The notes under the pieces: model-generated
Database searches by the model: none
What the model was told of the DNA's origin: nothing
What the model saw: the letters and a program-made list of their open reading frames with translations, nothing else
Shown here: one piece after another, positions 18,127-26,585 of the stretch
Position numbering within the stretch: position 1 is the stretch's first letter
Layout of the letters: the number at the start of each line of letters is the position of its first letter
Program-made: the position numbers and the translations under genes
Assembly (NCBI GenBank): GCA_046160345.1
Contig: JBJXGO010000010.1
Coordinates: forward strand, 124,001 to 188,000
DNA from: M3007 sp046160345
GTDB lineage: Bacteria; Bacteroidota; Bacteroidia; Chitinophagales; Saprospiraceae
DNA length: 64,000 bases
Direction of reading: 5' to 3'

Positions 18127-19596
18127 ATGCACACAGATATTCATGCACCAGAAGTGGTTCAAAACTACATAAACGGACATTTTAAGTCCTCCGGGGCAGA
18201 AAAGCTGGAGGTCATCAGTCCAATTGACGGGAAAGTTATCTCTGCGGTGCCTTTGTCGGGCTTTTCCGATCTCGATGAAGCCGTTCAAGCAGCAAAAAAC
18301 GCCTTCAAATCATGGTCTGCCCAAACCTTGAAAGAGCGTGTTCAATACATTTTCAGATATCGCAATTTGCTCCTGCGAGATCGGGATGCGCTTGCCGCGC
18401 TTATTCAACTGGAAAATGGCAAAACACTGGACGAGGCAAAAGCCGAGGTGGACAAAAGCATTGAATTGTGTGAGTTTGCCTGTTCTATGCCTCAAATGGT
18501 CAGTTGTGAGGTGCAGGAAGTGAGCAAGGGCGTAGAATGCCGGATCGATCGCAAACCCCTTGGTATTGTGGCCTCTATCACCCCTTTCAATTTTCCACTG
18601 ATGGTACCGAACTGGACCATCCCCAATGCTTTAGTCTTGGGAAATTGTGTAATCTTGAAACCCTCAGAGGTAGTTCCACTCAGTGCTTTGCGCGTGGCTG
18701 AATTGTTGCAGGAAGCAGGTGTACCCCCAGGTGTTTTTAGCCTTGCAAATGGAGGGCAGGAAATGGTAGAAGCCATCTGTGACCACCCGGATATTCAAGC
18801 CGTTTCGTTTGTGGGTTCTACCAAAGTGGCCAAGATCGTCTATCGTCGGGCCACATCTAACCTAAAACGCTGCCTGGCCTTGGGTGGAGCCAAAAACCAT
18901 CTGATCGTAATGCCAGACGCCCATTTGGAAATGACCGCTACCAATGTCGTAGCGTCCATGTCAGGTTGTGCCGGTCAGCGTTGTATGGCTGCTGCCGTAA
19001 TGATCGGAGTAGATCGGGTGCAGCATATAATTGACAGGATGTGCGAAGAGGCCAGAAAAATAATACCTGGTCAGCAATTAGGTGCAGTGATCAGCAAAGC
19101 GTCAAAAGCGCGTATCGAAGGGTATATCAACGAGGCTGAAAAAGCAGGCGCCAAGGTGCTCGTGGACGGCAGAAATACCAGTGTCCCGAATAAAGAAGGC
19201 GGTTTTTACGTCGGGCCGACGATCGTAGATCACGTGACTTCAGATATGCCCATTGCACAGGAAGAAGTATTTGGACCTGTGATTGCGATCATCCGCGCCA
19301 GGGATCTTGACGAGGCCATTTCCATCGAAAATGCCTCACCTTACGGCAATGCCGCTGCTGTATTTACTGAAAACGGGGGTTTTGCCAAAGAGGTGATGGA
19401 GCGCGCCAGTGCGGGTATGATCGGGGTCAATATCGGAGTGCCCGTGCCAAGAGAACCCTTTCCTTTCGGAGGCTGGAACGACTCCAAATTCGGCGTGTGC
19501 GATATAACCGGCAAAAGTTCCATCGAGTTTTGGACCCAGAATAAGAAGACCTCTGTCAAGTGGAATCCGGAAGCGAGAACTAATTGGATGAGTTAG
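18127..19596 (+). CDS. mmsA: CoA-acylating (methyl)malonate-semialdehyde dehydrogenase
   Basis: The 489-residue enzyme belongs to the ALDH6 branch: ITPFNFPLMVPNW, FVGSTKVAKIVY and the catalytic Cys286 in CAGQRCMAA. MmsA/IolA enzymes convert methylmalonate semialdehyde to propionyl-CoA and malonate semialdehyde to acetyl-CoA with NAD+ and CoA. In this cluster it is the expected last step: beta-alanine from uracil and beta-aminoisobutyrate from thymine are transaminated to exactly these two semialdehydes. It may be co-transcribed with the oxidase gene 31 bp upstream. The TAG stop is immediately followed by a copy of the GGTTATTGG-type repeat. Confidence 0.92.
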   Translation: MHTDIHAPEVVQNYINGHFKSSGAEKLEVISPIDGKVISAVPLSGFSDLDEAVQAAKNAFKSWSAQTLKERVQYIFRYRNLLLRDRDALAALIQLENGKTLDEAKAEVDKSIELCEFACSMPQMVSCEVQEVSKGVECRIDRKPLGIVASITPFNFPLMVPNWTIPNALVLGNCVILKPSEVVPLSALRVAELLQEAGVPPGVFSLANGGQEMVEAICDHPDIQAVSFVGSTKVAKIVYRRATSNLKRCLALGGAKNHLIVMPDAHLEMTATNVVASMSGCAGQRCMAAAVMIGVDRVQHIIDRMCEEARKIIPGQQLGAVISKASKARIEGYINEAEKAGAKVLVDGRNTSVPNKEGGFYVGPTIVDHVTSDMPIAQEEVFGPVIAIIRARDLDEAISIENASPYGNAAAVFTENGGFAKEVMERASAGMIGVNIGVPVPREPFPFGGWNDSKFGVCDITGKSSIEFWTQNKKTSVKWNPEARTNWMS

Positions 19597-19627
19597 GGGT
19601 TGGTTATTGGTTGATTGGTTATTGGCG
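19597..19627. repeat. Left arm of GGTTATTGGTTGATTGG inverted repeat
   Basis: Directly after the mmsA stop come GGTTGGTTATTGG, TTGATTGG and TTATTGG. This is the reverse complement of the array at 20066-20180 on the other side of the four-helix-bundle gene. The TAA stop codon of that gene (19619-19621 on the minus strand) lies inside this arm, so gene and repeat are physically merged. Confidence 0.8.
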
Positions 19628-20029
19628 ATGGGAGGTTGGAAGGTCGTTTTCATCTTTTTGGGGTTTTACCCTGTTAAGATATTTGATGTAACCGTTCAGG
19701 AGTTTCATGCATGAATCTATTTGAAGTTTCAATGCCTTCAGTTTTTCAGAAGTAATGTAATTTTGATCAAAAGCAGTAATGATATGCTCCAGGGTTTCGC
19801 TCAAAGAGCCTCTGGATTTTCTACAAAACGCTATATTTTCTTTGAAGTAATAACGCCCGTGGCCTTCTGCAATATTGGCAGTTACGCTTCTGGAAGAGCG
19901 AATAACTTGATCTGAAAGCCTATATTTCTCATCAATTGGAAAATTTGAAATGGTCAGTTGCGAAATATCTTTTCGTAATTGGCGACAAGCCTTATATAAC
20001 TCCAAATCGGTAAATGAAGCATTTTTCAT
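19619..20029 (-). CDS. Four-helix-bundle protein (23S rRNA intervening-sequence/S23 family)
   Basis: The 136-residue protein (ATG at 20029; a TTG 6 bp upstream is less likely) matches the four-helix-bundle family first known from proteins encoded in 23S rRNA intervening sequences: FTDLELYKACRQLRKDI, then YRLSDQVIRSSRSVTANIAEG (hallmark), then a helix with SRGSLSETLEHI. The family also resembles the Avd accessory protein of diversity-generating retroelements. Its own function is unknown; pentameric nucleic-acid-binding bundles are reported. It is the only minus-strand gene in a 20-kb plus-strand cluster, and both ends touch inverted copies of a short repeat, with its stop codon inside one. This suggests insertion as an element into the mmsA-aminotransferase junction (inference). 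Confidence 0.85.
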   Translation of the reverse strand: MKNASFTDLELYKACRQLRKDISQLTISNFPIDEKYRLSDQVIRSSRSVTANIAEGHGRYYFKENIAFCRKSRGSLSETLEHIITAFDQNYITSEKLKALKLQIDSCMKLLNGYIKYLNRVKPQKDENDLPTSHRQ

Positions 20030-20065
20030 AATCAAAAATTTTATACGAAATTAAAACAAATTCTC

Positions 20066-20180
20066 CAATCAACCAGTAACCAATCAACCAGTAACCAATC
20101 AACCAGTAACCAATCAACCAGTAACCAATCAACCAATAACCAATCAACCAATAACCAATCAACCAATAACCAGTAACCAC
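20066..20180. repeat. 7 x 15-bp tandem repeat CAATCAACCAGTAAC
   Basis: Seven perfect-length 15-bp units run from 20066 to 20170. The first four are CAATCAACCAGTAAC and the last three CAATCAACCAATAAC; a partial unit (CAGTAAC) follows. The array ends 6-7 bases before the ATG of the aminotransferase (20187) and begins 36 bp upstream of the divergent four-helix-bundle start. It is the reverse-complement partner of the arm at 19597-19627. Read on the minus strand it encodes an open pentapeptide series, which I do not regard as a gene. Confidence 0.95.
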
Positions 20181-20186
20181 AACACA

Positions 20187-21518
20187 ATGACCCAATCCGT
20201 CCACGATTCCCTCGAGCACACCCTGTTTTCCTGGTCAAAACAATCGGGCCTCAACCCTATCCACATCAAAAGCGCGAAGGGGGTATATCTCTATGATAAT
20301 GACGGGAAACGCTACCTCGATTTTTCTTCACAGTTGATGAATGTCAACATAGGGCATGGGAATCAAAGAATTACGGAAGCTGTGAAACGTCAAATGGAGC
20401 AGATCAGCTATGCTTACCCCGGTATGGTCACTGATGTGCGTGCGGCCTTGGGAAAAAAACTGGCTGAAATTGTGCCCGGCAATCTGAGCAAAACCCTCTT
20501 CACCCTGGGTGGTTCCGAAGCCATTGAAAACGCCATCAAACTGGCCCGGTTTTATACTGGACGGCATAAGATCATTGCCCACTACCGCTCTTATCATGGG
20601 GGCACTTACGGCGCGATCTCCGTTAGTGGCGATCCGCGCAGGTTTCCGATGGATGCGCAGCAGATGCCCAACATCATCCGGGTTGAAAATCCGTATGCCT
20701 ACCGTTGTCCCTGGAACACTTCTACTCCGGAGGAATGCGGCGAAATGGCGCTTCAAAACCTGAAACAAGTCATTCTTTATGAAAACCCCGACAACATTGC
20801 TGCCTTTTTGTTTGAAGGAGAATCCGGCTCTTCTGGCTGTATCAAATACCCGCCGTTTTACTTAAAAAAGGTAAAAGAATTGGCGCAGCAATATGGCATT
20901 TTGCTTATTGACGATGAGGTAATGAGCGGATTCGGGCGGACAGGTAAATGGTTTGCCATTGAGCACCATGACGTTGCCCCGGATATCATGTGCATGGCAA
21001 AGGGTTTGACCTCGGGTTATATTCCAATGGGCGCAGTCATGGTGTCCGAGCCGATCGCCCGATTTTTTGACGATCGTGTAATGGCTGCCGGTCTCACCTA
21101 TTCTGCCCATGCAGTGGGTTGCGCAGCTGCCCTGGAAAACATTCAGATTATGGAGGAGGAGGGCATGATTGAAAATGCGGCGATAATGGGTCATTACCTT
21201 GAATCTAAAGTAGAGTCATTGAAAGAGAAACACCCTTCCATCGGCGATTTTCGGAATACCGGACTTTTAGGTTGTTTTGAACTGGTTAAAAACCGCAAAA
21301 CCAAAGAGCCAATGACACCCTGGAATGCAAAACCTCAGGACATGGAAGTAAGCAACAAAATAGCGGCCTCCATTCGAAACAATGGAATGTTTACGTTTGT
21401 CCGCTGGAATTGGATATTTACAGCCCCTCCGCTTTGTATCACGAAAGAGCAAATTAACGAGGGACTGGAGATTATTGAGCAGGCGGTTTCTATTGCAGAC
21501 GATCATGTCCATTCTTAG
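20187..21518 (+). CDS. Class III aminotransferase, probable beta-alanine/beta-aminoisobutyrate:2-oxo-acid aminotransferase
   Basis: The 443-residue protein is a fold-I, class III (omega) PLP aminotransferase: GGSEAIENAIKLAR for phosphate binding, SYHGGTYGA, LLIDDEVMSGFGRTG, and the Schiff-base Lys272 in MCMAKGLTSGYIPMGAV. Related enzymes act on beta-alanine, taurine or 4-aminobutyrate. The context (dihydropyrimidinase, beta-ureidopropionase, MmsA) makes beta-alanine and beta-aminoisobutyrate the best guess, giving malonate or methylmalonate semialdehyde. The start at 20187 directly follows the 15-bp repeat array, so array length could affect initiation or the promoter. The SIR2-like gene follows after 19 bp. 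Confidence 0.85.
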   Translation: MTQSVHDSLEHTLFSWSKQSGLNPIHIKSAKGVYLYDNDGKRYLDFSSQLMNVNIGHGNQRITEAVKRQMEQISYAYPGMVTDVRAALGKKLAEIVPGNLSKTLFTLGGSEAIENAIKLARFYTGRHKIIAHYRSYHGGTYGAISVSGDPRRFPMDAQQMPNIIRVENPYAYRCPWNTSTPEECGEMALQNLKQVILYENPDNIAAFLFEGESGSSGCIKYPPFYLKKVKELAQQYGILLIDDEVMSGFGRTGKWFAIEHHDVAPDIMCMAKGLTSGYIPMGAVMVSEPIARFFDDRVMAAGLTYSAHAVGCAAALENIQIMEEEGMIENAAIMGHYLESKVESLKEKHPSIGDFRNTGLLGCFELVKNRKTKEPMTPWNAKPQDMEVSNKIAASIRNNGMFTFVRWNWIFTAPPLCITKEQINEGLEIIEQAVSIADDHVHS

Positions 21519-21537
21519 CAGATTAAAATCCTAAACC

Positions 21538-23706
21538 ATGAATTCAGATTTACAGATATTGGCCGAAAGGCTTGCATTTAACAATGTAAATGTTTCGCTT
21601 TCGAAACTGATCCATGAAAATAATGGATCGGGCACTCAAAATTTTAATTATTCAAGCATATTAAACGAAAAACACCCTGCAACACAAGAGCCGAACCCAC
21701 TGCCAGAGCGAAATATTGTGATCGTAGGTGCCGGGGCAAGTAAAAATGCTTGTTTGGAATTTGAAACAGGGCAAAAAACGGCAGAGGCTTTAGAAAAAAA
21801 ATTTGAAAAGAGGCTCGGCGACCAGGTTTTAAAAGACGAACTCAGGAGACTTGAACAAGTCTATCGTTTGCCTAAAGGCGAATTTGAGACGATACTCTTT
21901 GCTATAAGCAAATTTTTTCCAAAAGACCTAAAAAAGGAACTTTCTGACTTGCTTCAGTCCAAATTTCAACCAAGTCTAACCTACGAGATCCTCGCCCACC
22001 TTTTCAAACACCGATTTGTGGATGTTATAATCAATTTCAATTTTGACGAGATGCTGGACCAGGCGATCTCGGATGAAATGAACCCAAGCGAATATCAGCG
22101 CATAATATCAGATGGTGATTATGACAGGTTGTTGTTAAATCATGAATATGGTTTGCGCTATCCGGTGTATATCAAACCTCATGGTACGGTAAGCCACCCT
22201 TCATCCATGCGATTTACCCGGGAGGATTATTTTGGACTTCCTGCTGAAATCGAGAATGCAATTGGCGACCTTATTCATCCCAAGGTGGAATTTAAATCGC
22301 TTGGCAAAACGCTGGAAAGTACAGGTGGCGACGAAATGGTCGCGTTGCCGGTAAACATTATCATAATAGGATTTGACCTGCAAAGCTTCGAATTTAACCT
22401 ATTGCTTGATGAGAAATTGCCTGAAAATGTACGGTTTTTCATATTTTCGGTAGGGGGAGAAGAATCCTTTTTTGTAAAAAACCAGAACGGGGAAAAAAAG
22501 GATTTTACGCCCAAACTTGAAACCTTGCTAAAAAAGGAGGATAGTAAATTCATAAATGTCTCAAAATCTTCATCACACGCGTTGGACAACCTTTTCCTTG
22601 AACTTTGGGGGAAAATAGAGTCTCTTTACAACCCTGAATATAAGCCCCGAAATATTGCGAGGCATGAACTGATTTCCAAACTTTTCCAAAGTGACGAAAA
22701 GCGAAGATCAAACGAAGACATCGGTGAATATTTGCAAGACAGGGCTTTGTTAGAGTTTGCTTTGTCTATCGCAAAATATAAAGGATTTCTTTGTATTGAA
22801 CAACTTGTTTCCGATCGTTTTGGCAAGTATTTCGGTCTTTTAAAACAGCAAATAGGCCCGAAAAAATTAAAATACAAAACTATTCCAGATTATTGCAAGG
22901 CATTTAATCTGCATGACTATGGGTACGGGAAAACTGCCTTTTCATTAAATAAATTATCGGAAAAAAACAGGTCTAAGCAACAACTGACCGTATCCTTTGT
23001 AGATTTCTTCGAAGAACATTATGAAAATATAATTAAGGTCCTTAAGCGGTCTCTAAGCGAAAAGGCTCGTACAAGACTGATGTCAATACAGGAGGATGAA
23101 AAAGGGTTTAGGGGAACTATTGAAAAATTATTTCAATCTCAGGATACCGAAATTTGTCCTGAATATCACAATGTTTACCAAAATATTTTTCTAGACCCCA
23201 AAATAATCAGCACTCAATTGGCCTTTGAATACAATACCCGTCACCAATTTCTAAATATTAATAATTATGACAAGGTATTGATCGTGGCGGAAACCGGAGA
23301 ATGGCTGCAAAACTATTTGGCATCCAATGAATGGCCTCCTGATGTACTAAGTAAAGAGTATTGCCTGATTATTGCGGACCAGGCCAAGCATCTTGACAAG
23401 GATGGCAGCGGGGAGGGACTGCATAGTTTGAGGATTGAATCGTTGCAATGGTGGTTACACAATCAGCACATGACTATTTTTATGAAAAAAGGCCAGGACA
23501 AATGGGAGCCTACCAAGGCGATTTATTTCACCAGAGTACATCGCACCATACACATAAACCCGATTTTATTAGAAAACTCAAATGATTTGAATATTATCCT
23601 TAAGACTTTCAGTGCTTATTTGATGAAAGCCCAAAACAAAGTGACGGATATTGGAGACAATGAACTTGATCAATTTATGAATGACTTTCTAAAGGTAATT
23701 AAATGA
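21538..23706 (+). CDS. SIR2-like domain protein with unrecognised C-terminal region
   Basis: The 722-residue protein has no signal peptide or membrane segment. Residues about 58-320 match the SIR2-like NAD-binding fold: VGAGAS (63-68), NFNFDEM (166-172), KPHGTVSHPSSMRF with His215 at the catalytic-histidine position, a TREDYF motif, and IIIIGFDLQSFEFN (274-287). No paired zinc cysteines of true sirtuin deacetylases are present. SIR2-like domains of this type act as NAD hydrolases in several antiphage systems. Residues 380-722 are not recognised; they include VLIVAETGEWLQNYL and ESLQWWLHNQHMTIFMKK. Its stop overlaps the permease start (ATGA at 23703-23706), tying it to the pyrimidine operon. 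Function may be defence, NAD-linked control, or something new. Confidence 0.75.
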   Translation: MNSDLQILAERLAFNNVNVSLSKLIHENNGSGTQNFNYSSILNEKHPATQEPNPLPERNIVIVGAGASKNACLEFETGQKTAEALEKKFEKRLGDQVLKDELRRLEQVYRLPKGEFETILFAISKFFPKDLKKELSDLLQSKFQPSLTYEILAHLFKHRFVDVIINFNFDEMLDQAISDEMNPSEYQRIISDGDYDRLLLNHEYGLRYPVYIKPHGTVSHPSSMRFTREDYFGLPAEIENAIGDLIHPKVEFKSLGKTLESTGGDEMVALPVNIIIIGFDLQSFEFNLLLDEKLPENVRFFIFSVGGEESFFVKNQNGEKKDFTPKLETLLKKEDSKFINVSKSSSHALDNLFLELWGKIESLYNPEYKPRNIARHELISKLFQSDEKRRSNEDIGEYLQDRALLEFALSIAKYKGFLCIEQLVSDRFGKYFGLLKQQIGPKKLKYKTIPDYCKAFNLHDYGYGKTAFSLNKLSEKNRSKQQLTVSFVDFFEEHYENIIKVLKRSLSEKARTRLMSIQEDEKGFRGTIEKLFQSQDTEICPEYHNVYQNIFLDPKIISTQLAFEYNTRHQFLNINNYDKVLIVAETGEWLQNYLASNEWPPDVLSKEYCLIIADQAKHLDKDGSGEGLHSLRIESLQWWLHNQHMTIFMKKGQDKWEPTKAIYFTRVHRTIHINPILLENSNDLNIILKTFSAYLMKAQNKVTDIGDNELDQFMNDFLKVIK

Positions 23707-25139
23707 ACAACAACGCTCTATACAGCGAAGACCTAGCCCCTGTTCCAGTCGAAAAAAGGAGCTGGAACACCTGGAATTATGTAGCCCTTTGGGTCAGTAT
23801 GAGCCTGTGTATACCTACTTATATGCTCGCAAGTTCGCTGATAGACGGGGGCATGAACTGGTGGCAGGCAATTGGGACAATTTTTCTGGGCAACACGATC
23901 GTCTTGCTGCCAATGATTTTAAACGGACATGCCGGAGCCAAATACGGCATACCATTTCCCGTGCTTGCCAGGGCTAGTTTTGGGGTTCGTCTGGCGAACC
24001 TGCCTGCAATTTTAAGGGCTATTGTTGCCTGTGGGTGGTTTGGTATCCAGACCTGGATTGGCGGTTTTGCCTTGTTTCAAATGTTAAAATTGTGGTTTCC
24101 AGGACTGGCCACCTTCCCGAGAATCTTTCCGGTTGCTTTTGGATTGGAAACTGGCCCTGCCATTTCCTTTCTGCTTTTTTGGCTGCTGAACATGTTTATC
24201 ATCTGGCTTGGGGTGGAAAGTATTCGAAAACTGTTGGTTTTCAAAGCAATTTTTCTTCCCCTGGCGGCACTGGCCTTGATGTTCTGGGCCATTGATGCCG
24301 GAAACGGTCTCGGGCCAATTTTGGCCCAACCGTCCAAATTTCAAACTGACGGAGCGTTTTGGGACTTCTTTTTCCCCGCATTGACGGGCATGGTGGGATA
24401 CTGGGCAACCTTATCGCTGAACATCCCCGACTTTACTCGTTATGCAAAAAGTCAAAAAGCACAGGCAGCCGGCCAGGCCATAGGACTGCCTTCCTCCATG
24501 ACATTATTTTCTTTTATTGGCGTGGTGGTCACCTCGGCAACGGTCATTATCTACGGGGAAACTATTTGGGACCCATTGGTACTGGCCGGAAAATTTGAAA
24601 GCAAAGTTTTGGTCAGCATAGCCATGATTTGCGTGGCAATTTCTACCCTTGCCACTAATATTGCCGCCAATATTGTCGGACCCGCCAACGATTTTGCAAA
24701 TCTTTCGCCGTCGCGGATCAATTTCAGAATGGGAGGCTATATCACCGGGATAATCGGTATCCTGATATTTCCCTGGAAGTTGATCGCCGACCCAAGCGGT
24801 TATATTTTTACCTGGCTTATTGCTTATTCAAGCCTCTTGGGGCCCATCGGAGGGATTATGATTGCGGATTATTATTTTATCCGTAAAAAGAACTTGATTG
24901 CCAATGACTTGTATTCAGAAACAGGCGTTTACGCCTACAAAAACGGATACAATCTATCGGCTTTATGGGCCTTGCTAGCAGGTATAATCCCCAATATACC
25001 AGGTTTTTTAGCAACGATACAAACCATAAACCAGGATACATTCCCTGCCTTTATTACCGGATTGTATCATTATGCCTGGTTTGTCGGTTTCGCCGTCTCA
25101 TTTTTTGTTTATTGGTTTTTAATGAGTAAAAAGCAATGA
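23703..25139 (+). CDS. NCS1-family nucleobase/hydantoin:cation symporter
   Basis: The 478-residue membrane protein has about 12 transmembrane helices. NCS1 signatures include the N-terminal KRSWNTWNYVALWVSMSLCI, the ARASFGVRLANLPAILRA segment, NIPDFTRYAKS in the middle, and NIAANIVGPANDFANLSP. NCS1 carriers import uracil, cytosine, allantoin or hydantoins with H+ or Na+. It lies between the SIR2-like gene (4-bp overlap) and dihydropyrimidinase (4-bp overlap), so uracil/thymine or their dihydro forms are the likely cargo. The exact substrate cannot be read from the sequence. Confidence 0.9.
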   Translation: MNNNALYSEDLAPVPVEKRSWNTWNYVALWVSMSLCIPTYMLASSLIDGGMNWWQAIGTIFLGNTIVLLPMILNGHAGAKYGIPFPVLARASFGVRLANLPAILRAIVACGWFGIQTWIGGFALFQMLKLWFPGLATFPRIFPVAFGLETGPAISFLLFWLLNMFIIWLGVESIRKLLVFKAIFLPLAALALMFWAIDAGNGLGPILAQPSKFQTDGAFWDFFFPALTGMVGYWATLSLNIPDFTRYAKSQKAQAAGQAIGLPSSMTLFSFIGVVVTSATVIIYGETIWDPLVLAGKFESKVLVSIAMICVAISTLATNIAANIVGPANDFANLSPSRINFRMGGYITGIIGILIFPWKLIADPSGYIFTWLIAYSSLLGPIGGIMIADYYFIRKKNLIANDLYSETGVYAYKNGYNLSALWALLAGIIPNIPGFLATIQTINQDTFPAFITGLYHYAWFVGFAVSFFVYWFLMSKKQ

Positions 25140-26503
25140 AAATCTTAATTAAAAACGGCCATGTGGCCACTGCATCGGAGGATTTTATAGCCGATGTGTA
25201 TATCGAAGGCGAACAAATTGTAGCCATCGGTGCAGGACTACCCTACTCTGCCGATAAGGTGATTGACGCCAGTGGAAAAATCGTTATTCCCGGAGGGATT
25301 GACCCGCATGTTCACCTTGACATGCCTTTTATGGGTACTTACTCCAGCGACAATTATGAAACCGGTACCCGCGCCGCCCTTTTTGGCGGCACGACCATGG
25401 TCATCGATTTTATCCTGCAAACACAAGGCGATACGCTTTATAACGCCCTGCGCACCTGGCAGAAAAAATCGGTCGGAAAAGCCGTTGGCGACTATAGCTA
25501 CCACATGGCTGTAACGGATTACAACGATCATACGGCAGCCGAAGTCGTGCAAATGATTGAAAAAGAAGGGATTACCTCCTTTAAAACCTTTATGGCGTAC
25601 AAAGGCGCCCTGATGATTGACGACGGGCAGATGGTGAAGTTGATGAAAGTCGTCAAACAACACGGCGGCATGGTGACGGTGCATGCCACCAATGGCGACA
25701 TGATTGATGCCTTGATCGCTCAAAACCGGGCGTTGGGAAACCGTGCCCCCCTCTATCATTATCTATCACAGCCTGAGATAACAGAAGCGGAGGCGTCTGC
25801 CCGCTTCGCCGATATGCTGCATTATACAGGTTGCACGGGATATATTGTCCATTTGACTTGTGAAGGCGCCTTGAATGCCGTTAGAAAAGCCACTCAAAGG
25901 AACCAGAAAGTGAATGTAGAAACCTGTATTCAGTACCTGCTTCTGGACGCCTCCTTGTATCAGCAGGATTTTGAAGGCGCAAAATGGGTAATGAGTCCGC
26001 CGCTGCGTGAAAAAAAAGACCAGGAAGCCCTCTGGGCAGGAATTAATCAGGGCCTGGTCAATGTGGTCGCCACCGACCATTGCCCGTTTACCTGGGAACA
26101 AAAACAAATGGGGAAAGCCGATTTCTCCAAAATTCCGAACGGACATCCGGCCATTGAACACCGCATGGAGTTGTTATTTTCAGAAGGTGTGAAAAAAGGC
26201 AGGATCAGCCTGCCGAAATACGTTGAACTTACTTCCACCAATGCCTCAAAACTCTTTGGGATGTACCCTCGAAAAGGCACCCTTGCAGTAGGCACGGATG
26301 CAGATATTACAATCATCGATCCCGAAAAACAACATGTCCTATCAGTCAAAACACATCACATGCGCACCGATTACTCCGCCTATGAAGGCCATGAGGTGAC
26401 AGGAAAGGTAAAGACCGTGCTCTTGCGCGGCACCGTAGCGATTGAAAATGAACAATGTATGATAAAGCCGGGGTTTGGGAAGTTTATTCACCGAAAGGGT
26501 TAA
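25136..26503 (+). CDS. hydA: Dihydropyrimidinase (D-hydantoinase)
   Basis: The 455-residue amidohydrolase has metal ligands His58 and His60 in IDPHVHLDMPF, the carboxylated Lys156 in SFKTFMAYKGAL, VHATNGDMID and the C-terminal VATDHCPFTWEQK. These positions match numbered residues of bacterial hydantoinases. The enzyme opens 5,6-dihydrouracil or dihydrothymine to N-carbamoyl-beta-alanine or N-carbamoyl-beta-aminoisobutyrate, the second step of reductive pyrimidine breakdown. It overlaps the permease gene by 4 bp; the last step-specific partner, beta-ureidopropionase, is two genes downstream. Confidence 0.93.
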   Translation: MKILIKNGHVATASEDFIADVYIEGEQIVAIGAGLPYSADKVIDASGKIVIPGGIDPHVHLDMPFMGTYSSDNYETGTRAALFGGTTMVIDFILQTQGDTLYNALRTWQKKSVGKAVGDYSYHMAVTDYNDHTAAEVVQMIEKEGITSFKTFMAYKGALMIDDGQMVKLMKVVKQHGGMVTVHATNGDMIDALIAQNRALGNRAPLYHYLSQPEITEAEASARFADMLHYTGCTGYIVHLTCEGALNAVRKATQRNQKVNVETCIQYLLLDASLYQQDFEGAKWVMSPPLREKKDQEALWAGINQGLVNVVATDHCPFTWEQKQMGKADFSKIPNGHPAIEHRMELLFSEGVKKGRISLPKYVELTSTNASKLFGMYPRKGTLAVGTDADITIIDPEKQHVLSVKTHHMRTDYSAYEGHEVTGKVKTVLLRGTVAIENEQCMIKPGFGKFIHRKG

Positions 26504-26585
26504 TTAATGGCCAGTATCACCAAGACATAACCCGGGGTTTAAAAATCTACGAAAACTGACTTTAAACTCAAATCTTATATTTATC

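Noticed and set aside
19619..20029. Avd protein of a diversity-generating retroelement
   Set aside because: The fold is similar, but no reverse transcriptase, template repeat or variable repeat was found nearby.
20066..20180. CRISPR-like array
   Set aside because: Units are 15 bp and directly adjacent, with no spacers and no cas genes in the window.
19597..20186. 23S rRNA intervening sequence in place
   Set aside because: No rRNA gene surrounds the four-helix-bundle gene; it lies between two protein genes.
19992..20238. Minus-strand frames encoding WLIGY or VDWLL pentapeptide repeats
   Set aside because: They are only translations of the 15-bp repeat, are open in more than one frame, and overlap two real gene starts.
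21538..23706. Sirtuin-type protein deacetylase
   Set aside because: The zinc-binding Cys pairs of true sirtuins are missing; only the SIR2-like NAD-site motifs are present.
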